Shown here in pieces: positions 1 through 8,190 of a DNA stretch of 13,970 nucleotides (its first letter is position 1; each line of letters starts with the position of its first letter). The notes under the pieces were generated by a model. That model worked only from the letters and a program-made list of their open reading frames with translations. It searched no databases and had not been told where the DNA came from. Origin of the DNA: Gammaproteobacteria bacterium UBA5338 (lineage in GTDB: Bacteria; Pseudomonadota; Gammaproteobacteria; Pseudomonadales; UBA5862); contig DHQM01000202.1 in NCBI GenBank assembly GCA_002408105.1, forward strand, positions 1 through 13,970. The letters are read 5' to 3'. A program made the position numbers and the translations under genes.

Positions 1-907
<907 letters not shown>

Positions 908-929
908 AGCTCAGTTCCAGTTCGCAATG

Positions 930-1862
930 TCAGCGCCGCGGCGGTGGCGACTCGTACCCAAGACCACGCAGTGCCCGTTGGTCGTCCGACCAGCCACGGC
1001 GCACCTTGATCCAGGTCGACAGCATCACCCGCTCACCGAACAGCCGCTCCATGTCGACCCGGGCCTCTTGCCCGATGCGCTTGAGCAATGCCCCTTGTGC
1101 GCCGATCAGAATTTTCTTCTGGCCGGGGCGCTCAACGAGGATCAACGCATTGATGTGCAAGATGCCGTCCCGTTCCGAAAACTGCTCGATGGTGACTGCG
1201 ACGCTGTGGGGCACCTCGTCCCCAGTCAGTCGCACAATCTTTTCGCGAATCAGTTCAGCCGCGAAGAAACGCCCACTGCGGTCGGTCAGTTCATCGGCTG
1301 CATACAGGTGCGGCGCACGGGGCAAAGCAGCGCCAATGACCTGTTCGAGCTGATCCATCTGATCGCCCCGTTGCGCCGAGATCGGCACCACAGCATGCAA
1401 CGCCATGCGCTCACTGAGCTCAGCGATCCGTGGCAGGACGTCCTCGCGCCGGGGCAACTGGTCGATCTTGTTCAGAGCGGCCACCACCGGAACAACTGTG
1501 CGTTCCAAGTGCCCACGAAGGGTTTCGTCCGCTTCCAGATACCGCCGTGCTTCAAGGACCCAGACCACCAGATCAACGTCCTGCAGCGATGCCAATGCTT
1601 CGCGGTTCATGAAGCGGTTCAGCGCCTTGGTCTGGCCCTGGTGGTAGCCAGGAGTGTCAATGTAGACCGCCTGAGCATTGCCTTCGGTCTTAATGCCAAG
1701 AACCCGGTTGCGCGTGGTCTGCGGAGTGGCCGAAGTGATGCTCAATTTCTGCCCGAGAATGGCATTGATCAGGGTGGACTTGCCGACGTTCGGCCGCCCG
1801 ACCAGCGCGACCAGTCCACAGCGCTGTTCGCCATCGGCGGCATTGGAGCCTGACTCAGACAT
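930..1862 (-). CDS. era: GTPase Era, 30S ribosome assembly factor
   Basis: Era is an essential GTPase that binds the 3' end of 16S rRNA and assists maturation of the 30S subunit. The 310-residue protein has G1 GRPNVGKS at 22-29, G3 DTPG at 69-72, G4 NKID at 131-134 and G5 SA at 162-163, then a C-terminal KH RNA-binding domain (about 200-300) with the ERPGQKKILIGAQGALLKRI region at 244-263. The ATG at 1862 lies inside the end of rnc (8-base overlap). The same frame stays open far upstream, but that part is rnc read out of frame, and the chosen start places the G1 loop at the distance normal for Era. Coupling rnc to era, both acting on rRNA, is the standard arrangement in gammaproteobacteria. 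Confidence 0.97.
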   Translation of the reverse strand: MSESGSNAADGEQRCGLVALVGRPNVGKSTLINAILGQKLSITSATPQTTRNRVLGIKTEGNAQAVYIDTPGYHQGQTKALNRFMNREALASLQDVDLVVWVLEARRYLEADETLRGHLERTVVPVVAALNKIDQLPRREDVLPRIAELSERMALHAVVPISAQRGDQMDQLEQVIGAALPRAPHLYAADELTDRSGRFFAAELIREKIVRLTGDEVPHSVAVTIEQFSERDGILHINALILVERPGQKKILIGAQGALLKRIGQEARVDMERLFGERVMLSTWIKVRRGWSDDQRALRGLGYESPPPRR

Positions 1863-2535
1863 CGACGCCAAGCTTACCCAAGGCCTGGGCCGCTGCGGCT
1901 TGTTCGGCTGCCCTGCGGCTGGCCCCGACTCCAGTGGCTTCGATGTCGGGTTTGGCCAGGCGGCACTCGACGTGAAAGGTCTGTGCATGGGCCTTACCCG
2001 TGACCTGACGCACCCGGTAGGAGGGCAAGGGAGCGGCATGGCCTTGCAGGTATTCCTGCAACCGCGTCTTGGGGTCCTTCTGTACGTCGTCCAGCGATAT
2101 GCGCTGCAAGCGGTCCTGGTACCAGCGCAAGACAGTCGCTCGGCAAATCTCCATGCCAGCGTCGAGGTAAATCGCACCGATCAACGCCTCCAGCGCATCG
2201 GCCAGGATTGAATTGCGCTGACTGCCTCCGCTGCGCAGCTCACCGCTGCCCAGATTGAGGTGGTCGCCAAGGCCCAGCTCGCGCGCAATTTCCGACAGGG
2301 TTACGCCGCGCACAAGGCGCGCCCGCAACCGAGTCAGCTTGCCCTCGCGGGCAGCGCCAAAGCGTTCGAACAATTCCTCGGACACGATCAGCCCAAGCAC
2401 TGAGTCACCAAGGTACTCTAGGCGCTCATTGTTGGGGCGGCCATAGCTGCTGTGTGTCAGTGCTTCGTCGAGCAAATCCAAGTCACGAAACTGGTAATCG
2501 AGGGTGCGCTGCAGCGCACCGATGGATGGTTTCAA
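1855..2535 (-). CDS. rnc: Ribonuclease III
   Basis: RNase III is a Mg-dependent double-strand-specific endoribonuclease that processes the rRNA precursor and many mRNAs. The 226-residue product has the signature NERLEYLGDSVL at 36-47, including E37 and D44. The second acidic cluster is ADALEALIGA at 112-121, with D113 and E116; these four match E38, D45, D114 and E117 of the E. coli enzyme. A dsRNA-binding domain follows (about 154-224), ending in the helix with SRRAAEQAAAAQAL. The start is a TTG at 2535-2533 that overlaps the TGA of the upstream gene (TTGA), a coupling junction that may limit synthesis. There is no internal methionine before residue 129, so the TTG is the credible start. It overlaps era by 8 bases. 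Confidence 0.96.
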   Translation of the reverse strand: MKPSIGALQRTLDYQFRDLDLLDEALTHSSYGRPNNERLEYLGDSVLGLIVSEELFERFGAAREGKLTRLRARLVRGVTLSEIARELGLGDHLNLGSGELRSGGSQRNSILADALEALIGAIYLDAGMEICRATVLRWYQDRLQRISLDDVQKDPKTRLQEYLQGHAAPLPSYRVRQVTGKAHAQTFHVECRLAKPDIEATGVGASRRAAEQAAAAQALGKLGVDV

Positions 2536-2921
2536 GGCAGGTCCGTCGGATAGCGGTTCTCGAACCGGATCACGGCATCGATGTTGCCAAACAGGTTGAC
2601 CCGGGTTTCGTAGTCAACGGCCACCAGCACGCGGTCATCGACCCGCGACACCACCACCGCCTCGGTCGGCACGTCTCGCACGTTGTTGATCCGCAACCGA
2701 TTCATGACCAGGGTGCGGACCTCACGTTCGGTCTTGTCGTTGAGGTCAGGCACAGTACCCAGTGAAGCGACCGTCGTCGAAATCCCGTAGTTGTCGATGT
2801 ACGGCGGCACCAGCTTGAAGGCGAGGGTCGCCAACACCCCAGTGGCAACCAGCACATAGAGAAGACCAAGGCCGGAAAGCCCCTGTTGGCGGTTCAGTGT
2901 AGGCAGGTCGTTGGCGTGCAT
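2532..2921 (-). CDS. DUF4845 family small membrane protein
   Basis: This 129-residue protein belongs to the DUF4845 family, which is regularly found between lepB and rnc in gammaproteobacteria. Its biochemical role is unknown to me. It has a short cytoplasmic head with a basic QRQ/GLS-type start (residues 10-17), one hydrophobic segment at about 17-37, then KLVPPYIDNYGI (36-47), which is typical of the family, and a soluble domain that is probably periplasmic. The N-terminus recalls the type IV pilin/GspH-like hydrophobic helix seen in this family. The ATG at 2921 lies 6 bases after the lepB stop, and the TGA overlaps the TTG of rnc. The position suggests co-translation with signal peptidase and RNase III, but no functional link can be read from the sequence. 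Confidence 0.85.
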   Translation of the reverse strand: MHANDLPTLNRQQGLSGLGLLYVLVATGVLATLAFKLVPPYIDNYGISTTVASLGTVPDLNDKTEREVRTLVMNRLRINNVRDVPTEAVVVSRVDDRVLVAVDYETRVNLFGNIDAVIRFENRYPTDLP

Positions 2922-2927
2922 CGTTGG

Positions 2928-3734
2928 CTACTCAATCATGCGGTTGCGGCTGAAACTCGGCAGGCTCCAAAAGCGCGGCCAATGCAGCCACACTGCAAAT
3001 GCTTTGCCGACAACGGCGTCCTCCGACACAAAGCCCCACACCCGGCTGTCGCTGCTGTTGTCCCGGTTGTCACCCATCACAAAGTAATGGCCTTCGGGGA
3101 TTTGCCATTGCCGTCCGGGTGGCGAAGGACCAATCGACACCTGAATCAAATGGTGGGCTTCCCCCAATTGCTCTTCGAGTATTTTGATTTGCGGGCGCCC
3201 CACCGGCAAGGCCGCCAGGAGCTCCACCGCAACTGCCTCTCCGTTTACAAACAATTGCTTGTCCGCGTAAGTCACGGTGTCGCCCGGGAGCCCCACGACC
3301 CGTTTGATGAAGTTGGTGTCTGGCTGGTGCGGCGGACGGAACACCATCACGTCCCCGCGTTCCGGTGCCCCGATGGGCACCACTTTGGTGCCAACCACCG
3401 GCAGGCGCAACCCATACGCAAATTTGTTGACCAGGATGAAGTCGCCGATTTCCAGCGTGGGAACCATGGAACTCGATGGAATTTGAAACGGCTCGACCAA
3501 GAACGACCGCAGCACCAGCACCAGCAACAGTATCGGAAAAAACGCCTTGGCCTGCTCGACCCAGCCAGGCTCCTTCGCCAGAGCTTCAGCTTCCGACGCT
3601 TCAGGATCAATGACACCGCCATGAGCAGCCACTCGTGCGCGCCGCCGGGGCGCCAACAGGGCAAAGTCGAGCAGCCAGATGCCACCGGTCGCGAACACCG
3701 CCAACACCAAAATCAGTGGCAAATCGAGGTCCAT
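2928..3734 (-). CDS. lepB: Signal peptidase I
   Basis: LepB is the inner-membrane serine/lysine protease that removes signal peptides from Sec- and Tat-exported proteins at the periplasmic face. The 268-residue protein has two membrane segments (about 5-27 and 65-81) around a basic cytoplasmic loop (RRRAR at 30-34). Box B is IPSSSMVPTL, with nucleophile S89 just before the methionine; box C is GDFILVNKFAYGLRLP; box D is RGDVMVFRPP to NFIKRVVGLPGD, with general base K144; box E is VMGDNRDNSSDSR. The ATG at 3734 is preceded by AGGA at a good distance, and this ribosome site overlaps the lepA stop region (10-base gap). The lepA-lepB pair is the standard arrangement in proteobacteria. Confidence 0.97.
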   Translation of the reverse strand: MDLDLPLILVLAVFATGGIWLLDFALLAPRRRARVAAHGGVIDPEASEAEALAKEPGWVEQAKAFFPILLLVLVLRSFLVEPFQIPSSSMVPTLEIGDFILVNKFAYGLRLPVVGTKVVPIGAPERGDVMVFRPPHQPDTNFIKRVVGLPGDTVTYADKQLFVNGEAVAVELLAALPVGRPQIKILEEQLGEAHHLIQVSIGPSPPGRQWQIPEGHYFVMGDNRDNSSDSRVWGFVSEDAVVGKAFAVWLHWPRFWSLPSFSRNRMIE

Positions 3735-3744
3735 GTGTTTGTTC

Positions 3745-5547
3745 CTACTTCTTATCCACTTGCAGCACTGCCAGAAATGCTTCCTGCGGCACTTCCACCG
3801 ATCCCACTTGTTTCATTCTCCTTTTGCCTGCCTTTTGCTTTTCCAGCAGCTTGCGCTTGCGGCTCACATCCCCGCCGTAGCACTTCGCGGTCACGTTCTT
3901 GCGCAATGCCTTGACGGTGGTGCGCGCAATGATGTGGGCGCCGATGGCCGCCTGGATCGCCACGTCGAACATCTGGCGGGGAATCAACTCATGCAGCGCC
4001 TCGATCAACTCGCGTCCACGGGACTGAGCCAGCGCACGGTGAACGATCAGTGCCAAGGCGTCCACCCGTTCGCCATTGATCAACACGTCAAGCTTCACCA
4101 ATGGCGCGGCCTCGAAGCGTTCAAAACCATAGTCCAGCGACGCGTAGCCTCGACTCACCGACTTGAGTCGATCAAAAAAGTCGAGCACCACTTCGTTCAT
4201 CGGCAACTCATAGACAATGGATACCTGAGACCCCAGGTACTGCATGTCTTTTTGCACACCACGCTTTTCTTCACAAAGTGTAATCACTGCACCCACATAC
4301 TGCTGAGGGGTCAGGATATTGGCGCGTACGATGGGCTCGCGAATTTCCTCCGTGCGCGCGGGTTCCGGCAACCGGGACGGGTTGTCCACGCTGACCACCG
4401 AACCATCCGTCATCAAGACTTCATAGACGACCGTTGGAGCGGTGGTGATCAGGTCAAGGTCATATTCGCGTTCCAGGCGCTCCTGGATGATCTCCATGTG
4501 CAGCATGCCCAGAAACCCGCAACGGAATCCAAACCCAAGTGCGTCCGAGGTTTCCGGTTCATAGAACAACGAGGCGTCATTCAGCGTGAGCTTTTCAAGG
4601 GCGTCGCGAAAATCTTCGTAGTCATCGGCCTGTACCGGGAACAGCCCAGCGTAGACCTGGGGTTTGATCTTGGCAAAACCCGACAATGCCGGCACATCCT
4701 GGGTCCGAAAATGGGTGATGGTGTCGCCCACAGGTGCACCGCGAACCTGTTTGATCCCGGCGACGACAAACCCCACCTCGCCGGCAGATAGAGACCGCAA
4801 GGGTGTGCGTTTGGGCGTAAAGATCCCAAGTTCGTCGACCCCATGGGCCTGACCAACGGACTTAATGTAGATTTTGTCACCACGGCGCAGGGTCCCTTGT
4901 TTCACCCGCACCAAGGACACGACCCCGAGGTAGTTATCAAACCAGGAATCAATGATGAGCGCTTGCAGTGGGGCCTCCGGGTCGCCTTCGGGAGGAGGAA
5001 TGACCCGCACCAGCGTTTCCAACAGCTCGTCAATGCCAAAACCCGTCTTGGCACTCACCTCCACCGCATCGTCGGTATCCAGACCAATGACGTCCTCGAT
5101 CTCTGCGCGAACCCGCTCCGGGTCAGCTTGCGGCAGGTCGATCTTATTCAGCACCGGCAGCACTTCGAGGCCTTGCTCGATGGCTGTATAGCAGTTGGCG
5201 ACTGACTGGGCCTCTACACCTTGCGCCGCATCAACCACAAGCAGCGCCCCCTCGCAGGCGGACAACGAGCGCGACACTTCATAGGAAAAATCGACGTGTC
5301 CCGGGGTGTCAATAAAATTCAATTGATAAGCCACGCCATCTCGCGCTGTAAATCCAAGGGTCACACTTTGCGCTTTGATGGTAATGCCGCGCTCACGCTC
5401 AAGCTCCATGGAGTCGAGCACCTGGGCCGCCATTTCGCGCTCGCTCAAGCCCCCACAGCGCTGAATCAGCCGATCGGCGAGGGTCGACTTACCGTGATCG
5501 ATGTGGGCGATGATCGAAAAGTTGCGGATGTGGGTGAGCGTGCTCAA
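3745..5547 (-). CDS. lepA: Elongation factor 4 (LepA), ribosome-associated GTPase
   Basis: LepA (EF4) is a translational GTPase related to EF-G that influences initiation, 30S maturation and elongation under stress. The 600-residue protein is full length. It has G1 AHIDHGKST at 14-22, the switch I region with [10 protein letters not shown] at 51-60, G3 DTPGH at 80-84 and G4 NKID at 134-137. EF-G-like domains II, III and V follow, then the LepA-specific C-terminal domain with [19 protein letters not shown] and a lysine/arginine-rich end. The start is a TTG at 5547-5545. No ATG or GTG occurs in frame between it and the in-frame TAA at 5607-5605, and it gives the [19 protein letters not shown] beginning expected for the family. 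It is the first gene of the leftward operon, and no strong Shine-Dalgarno sequence is visible. Confidence 0.97.
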   Translation of the reverse strand: MSTLTHIRNFSIIAHIDHGKSTLADRLIQRCGGLSEREMAAQVLDSMELERERGITIKAQSVTLGFTARDGVAYQLNFIDTPGHVDFSYEVSRSLSACEGALLVVDAAQGVEAQSVANCYTAIEQGLEVLPVLNKIDLPQADPERVRAEIEDVIGLDTDDAVEVSAKTGFGIDELLETLVRVIPPPEGDPEAPLQALIIDSWFDNYLGVVSLVRVKQGTLRRGDKIYIKSVGQAHGVDELGIFTPKRTPLRSLSAGEVGFVVAGIKQVRGAPVGDTITHFRTQDVPALSGFAKIKPQVYAGLFPVQADDYEDFRDALEKLTLNDASLFYEPETSDALGFGFRCGFLGMLHMEIIQERLEREYDLDLITTAPTVVYEVLMTDGSVVSVDNPSRLPEPARTEEIREPIVRANILTPQQYVGAVITLCEEKRGVQKDMQYLGSQVSIVYELPMNEVVLDFFDRLKSVSRGYASLDYGFERFEAAPLVKLDVLINGERVDALALIVHRALAQSRGRELIEALHELIPRQMFDVAIQAAIGAHIIARTTVKALRKNVTAKCYGGDVSRKRKLLEKQKAGKRRMKQVGSVEVPQEAFLAVLQVDKK

Positions 5548-5603
5548 AATCGATGGACAACCGGGCGGGAAAAGGTTCTGGGGCCGTTTAGGCCAAGCGG
5601 CAA

Positions 5604-5609
5604 ATTATA
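5604..5609 (-). promoter_or_regulatory. Candidate -10 box of the lepA operon promoter
   Basis: Read on the minus strand, positions 5609-5604 are a perfect TATAAT. They lie about 57 bases upstream of the lepA TTG, which would give a leader of roughly 50 bases. The -35 region is poor: hexamers at 15-18 base spacing (for example GTTGGG or TGGTTG) match TTGACA only weakly, and there is no TGn extension. The lepA reading frame has its upstream stop inside this box, consistent with a non-coding region. This is an inference from the match to consensus alone. Confidence 0.45.
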
Positions 5610-5683
5610 CCGAAAGTCCCGCGACCCAACCACGCGCAACCGGATCGCAACTTTCACGAAAGATTCACCGAATGATCGCAGGA

Positions 5684-5712
5684 CTGTCATCTGCGCTGCC
5701 TAGCCTTATGAA
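5684..5712 (+). promoter_or_regulatory. Candidate promoter of the olsB-olsA-plcP-agt operon with a Pho-box-like half-site
   Basis: CTGTCAT at 5684-5690 is identical to one half of the PhoB-box repeat. Its first six bases also serve as a moderate -35 (4 of 6 matches), followed by a 17-base spacer (5690-5706) and TATGAA at 5707-5712 (4 of 6 to TATAAT). A transcript would start near 5719, about 22 bases before the chosen olsB ATG. The second half of a PhoB box is degenerate: CTGCCTA begins 12 rather than 11 bases downstream and matches 4 of 7. The half-site could therefore be chance, but its place overlapping a -35 ahead of phosphate-sparing lipid genes is where PhoB would be expected. Confidence 0.35.
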
Positions 5713-5740
5713 GCAGCAATCACTGGGGCGACGCGACTGC

Positions 5741-6523
5741 ATGATGGCAACTGCAGGATTGAAACCGTCTGGAAGGAAGTTTGACCTGGAAGTGACGCGG
5801 GATCCTGCAACCATCCTTGCGGCACAGCGCCTCAGGTACCAGGTATTCGCTGAGGAAATGGGCGCCGCGCTGCCCGAAACCGAGCTTCGCATCGACCGCG
5901 ACGACATTGACTCCCACTGCAGCCATTTGGTGGTGCGAGCCCGTCAAAGTGGCGAAATCGCTGCCTACACCCGGCTGATCTCACAGCCTCAAGCCAACCG
6001 CATTGGGCAATTTTACTCGGCTGGCGAATTCGATCTCGACCCCGTCCTCCGCCTTCGCGGGCGCTTCCTCGAAATCGGCCGCACCTGCGTGGCTCCACCC
6101 TTCCGAGGCGGCATCGCGTTGGCGGTGCTCTGGTCTGGGTTGGTCAGTCACTGTCGACAAGAGCAGGTCGACTACCTGATCGGCTGCGCGAGCGTGCCGC
6201 CACAGGCAGACGGTTACCCTGTCCAGGCTTTGGAACATCAGCTGACCGCCAGCCAGCGCGCGCCACTCAACCTCCATGTCCGACCGCGGCAAGCGGTGCC
6301 GCCTCACCTGCACAGCGTCCGCCTCGATGCCCCCATGCCTCCGCTGCTGGCTGCGTACCTTCGGTTCGGCGCGCAAGTGTGCGGCGCACCCTGCTGGGAT
6401 CGGGAGTTCAACGTCATGGACGTCTTCATCTTGCTCGACCTCAAGCGGGTCAACCAGCGCTACGAAAGACACTTTTTTGGCCAACCCAGAAGCCAGCCCA
6501 GTGCGGCGGTTGCTGTCGGCTAG
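5741..6523 (+). CDS. olsB: GNAT-fold N-acyltransferase of the OlsB family (ornithine lipid synthesis, first step)
   Basis: OlsB transfers a 3-hydroxyacyl chain from acyl-ACP to the alpha-amino group of ornithine, giving lyso-ornithine lipid at the inner membrane. The 260-residue product has the family hallmarks: LAAQRLRYQVFAEEMGA at 26-42, the acidic DRDDIDSHCSHLVVR at 52-66 and FLEIGRTCVAPPFRGG at 109-124 (the EIGR-T/S-CV signature). The neighbouring OlsA-like acyltransferase strongly supports the assignment. I chose ATG 5741 because homology begins shortly after it and the upstream ATG at 5708 has no ribosome site and would lie in the candidate -10 box; ATG 5744 is an alternative. The ribosome site (GGGGCG at 5725-5730) is weak. 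The actual amino-acid substrate cannot be read from sequence; related GNAT proteins acylate glutamine or glycine. Confidence 0.82.
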   Translation: MMATAGLKPSGRKFDLEVTRDPATILAAQRLRYQVFAEEMGAALPETELRIDRDDIDSHCSHLVVRARQSGEIAAYTRLISQPQANRIGQFYSAGEFDLDPVLRLRGRFLEIGRTCVAPPFRGGIALAVLWSGLVSHCRQEQVDYLIGCASVPPQADGYPVQALEHQLTASQRAPLNLHVRPRQAVPPHLHSVRLDAPMPPLLAAYLRFGAQVCGAPCWDREFNVMDVFILLDLKRVNQRYERHFFGQPRSQPSAAVAVG

Positions 6524-7373
6524 CTGGATTGGGCTCTTGTGCCTGGGCGCCCTGGTGGTCACCCTGGTGGTCTACCCCACCCTGCTGCGGGCACTGCCAC
6601 AGGCACGCGCAGAGCGAGCACAGTCAGGCATTCAACGCAGCTGGTGCCGGCTCGTGCTGAAGGCGCTCAACATCAAGGTGGATGCCGAAGGAGTTCCCGC
6701 GCCAGCCCCTGTGCTTTGGTCCAGCAACCACATCTCCTGGATTGACGTACTGGTGCTGAAATCGCTGCGTGACGTCCGTTTTCTGGCCAAGCAAGAAGTC
6801 GCGCACTGGCCCTTGATTGGGTTGCTGGCGGCACGCACCGGAACGCTCTTCGTGCGGCGCGGGGATGCCCGGTCAACCCGCGATGCCACCCACCAAATGG
6901 CGTGGGCACTGCGCCGAAATGAAACCTTGGTGCTGTTTCCCGAGGGCACGACGACCGACGGCAAGCAGCTGTTGCGCTTTCAGCCCCGCCTCTATCAGGC
7001 GGCCTGCATGGCGCAGGCCCCGGTGCAGGGTGTTGCCCTTCGCTATGCTGGCCAAGGCGCCGGTTCCGTGCCCTTCATTGGCGACGATGCCTTTGTACCT
7101 CACCTGTGGCGCTTGCTGGGCACAGGGCCTGCTCAGGTGGTGGTGCACTTTTGTACCGTTCATGCAAGCCTGGATCAAACCAGAGACCAGTTGGCAGCGC
7201 GCACCCAACAGGAAATCGCAGAATCACTCTGGCCAGAGCTACAATGCTCCGGCCAGGGCAGTACCCCAGGTCGCACCCGCACTAACGGCCCTCGGAACAA
7301 TGCCAGCGACCACCAACCCGGGCCATTTGACACCGCCCCCCAGGCCACGCCCAACCAGTCAACAGCCCGCTAG
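6501..7373 (+). CDS. olsA: 1-acyl-glycerol-3-phosphate acyltransferase (PlsC) family protein, likely OlsA
   Basis: OlsA adds the second fatty acyl chain to the hydroxyl of lyso-ornithine lipid; the same fold makes phosphatidic acid in PlsC. With GTG 6501 the product is 290 residues. It has one membrane segment (about 9-28), the NHxxxxD motif as NHISWID (H77, D82), the FVRRG block (117-121) and FPEGTTTDG (146-154). After the catalytic domain comes a tail of about 35 residues rich in P, T, N, Q and G (ending TPNQSTAR) that looks disordered. The gene overlaps the end of olsB by 23 bases, which argues for coupling and joint function. The start is uncertain: TTG 6477 is also in frame; both have only weak purine-rich leaders. 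A plain PlsC role cannot be excluded, but the olsB partner makes OlsA more likely. Confidence 0.8.
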   Translation: MRRLLSASWIGLLCLGALVVTLVVYPTLLRALPQARAERAQSGIQRSWCRLVLKALNIKVDAEGVPAPAPVLWSSNHISWIDVLVLKSLRDVRFLAKQEVAHWPLIGLLAARTGTLFVRRGDARSTRDATHQMAWALRRNETLVLFPEGTTTDGKQLLRFQPRLYQAACMAQAPVQGVALRYAGQGAGSVPFIGDDAFVPHLWRLLGTGPAQVVVHFCTVHASLDQTRDQLAARTQQEIAESLWPELQCSGQGSTPGRTRTNGPRNNASDHQPGPFDTAPQATPNQSTAR

Positions 7374-7385
7374 GAAGGAGCGCCC

Positions 7386-8177
7386 ATGTCGATCCAGCAC
7401 CACCTGCCACCACGCCACTTTCGCACCGTATGGATCTCGGACGTGCACCTCGGATTTCGCGGGTGCAGCGCCGAGCACCTGCTCGACTTTCTCCACTCCT
7501 TCGAGTGCGACCAACTGTACCTGGTCGGCGACATCATCGACATCTGGCAGATCAAGCGGAAACCCTATTGGCCTCAGGAGCACAACAACGTGCTGCGAAC
7601 CATCTTGGGCAAAGCCAAGCGGGGCACCCAGGTGATTTACGTGCCCGGCAACCACGACGAACTGCTGCGCGACTATGAAGGCACCCAGTTCGGCAACATC
7701 CGCATTGCCAGCCGGGTCATCCACACACGCGCTGATGGGTCCCGGATGCTTGTATTGCACGGCGACCAGTTCGACGGCGTGGTGAAGTGCTCCAAGATCC
7801 TGGCACTGATCGGCAGCAAACTGTATGAATGGCTGCTGCAGGCCAACATCGCAGTGAACTGGGTGCGCCGCAAGCTTGGGCTCTCGTACTGGTCCCTCGC
7901 TGGATTTTTGAAGGGCAAGGTCAAAAACGCGGTTCAGTACGTAAGCAACTTTGAACGCGCCGTCGCCCACGAAGCGGAGAAGCAAGCCGTGCAGTCTGTG
8001 GTTTGTGGACACATCCACCGGGCCGAGATCACCGAAATCAACGGCATCTTGTACTGCAACTGCGGCGATTGGGTTGAAAGTTGTTCGGCCCTGGTCGAGC
8101 AAGAGGACGGTACGATCGAGCTGCTGTATTGGAGCCGCAGTGTGGCCGCTGACGCCCCACTCGCACAAGTCGCTTAG
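7386..8177 (+). CDS. plcP: Calcineurin-like metallophosphatase, PlcP-type (often annotated as UDP-2,3-diacylglucosamine diphosphatase)
   Basis: This 263-residue protein has all the dinuclear-metal motifs of the calcineurin-like superfamily: SDVHLG at 18-23 (D19, H21), GDIID at 48-52, GNHDE at 88-92, HGDQFD at 125-130 and GHIHRAEI at 208-215. It matches the COG2908 group of about 260-280 residues, including the GLSYWSLAGFLKGKVKNAV region (165-183) and CNCGDWVESC (224-233). Members of this group resemble LpxH but include PlcP of Sinorhizobium meliloti, a phospholipase C that degrades phospholipids to diacylglycerol under phosphate limitation. The directly following Agt-like glycosyltransferase favours PlcP over LpxH. 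The ATG has a strong ribosome site (AGGAAGGAG at 7372-7380) that overlaps the olsA stop codon. The family is certain; the PlcP function is inferred from gene context. Confidence 0.75.
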   Translation: MSIQHHLPPRHFRTVWISDVHLGFRGCSAEHLLDFLHSFECDQLYLVGDIIDIWQIKRKPYWPQEHNNVLRTILGKAKRGTQVIYVPGNHDELLRDYEGTQFGNIRIASRVIHTRADGSRMLVLHGDQFDGVVKCSKILALIGSKLYEWLLQANIAVNWVRRKLGLSYWSLAGFLKGKVKNAVQYVSNFERAVAHEAEKQAVQSVVCGHIHRAEITEINGILYCNCGDWVESCSALVEQEDGTIELLYWSRSVAADAPLAQVA

Positions 8178-8190
8178 CTGGAGCGGCACC

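Noticed and set aside
1863..2177. N-terminal extension of Era of about 105 residues
   Set aside because: The extra sequence is rnc read in another frame, is arginine/proline-rich and has no Era homology; ATG 1862 gives the normal Era length.
2886..3914. Long plus-strand open frame opposite lepB
   Set aside because: It is antisense to lepB and lepA, is histidine/glutamine-rich from complementary codons, and has no domain or ribosome site.
3679..4791. Long plus-strand open frame opposite lepA
   Set aside because: The composition is that of complementary lepA codons, with no known motif; lepA on the other strand is certain.
6549..6573. Short direct repeat of CCTGGTGGTC in olsA
   Set aside because: Two imperfect copies encoding valine/leucine of the membrane segment; explained by codon use in a hydrophobic helix.
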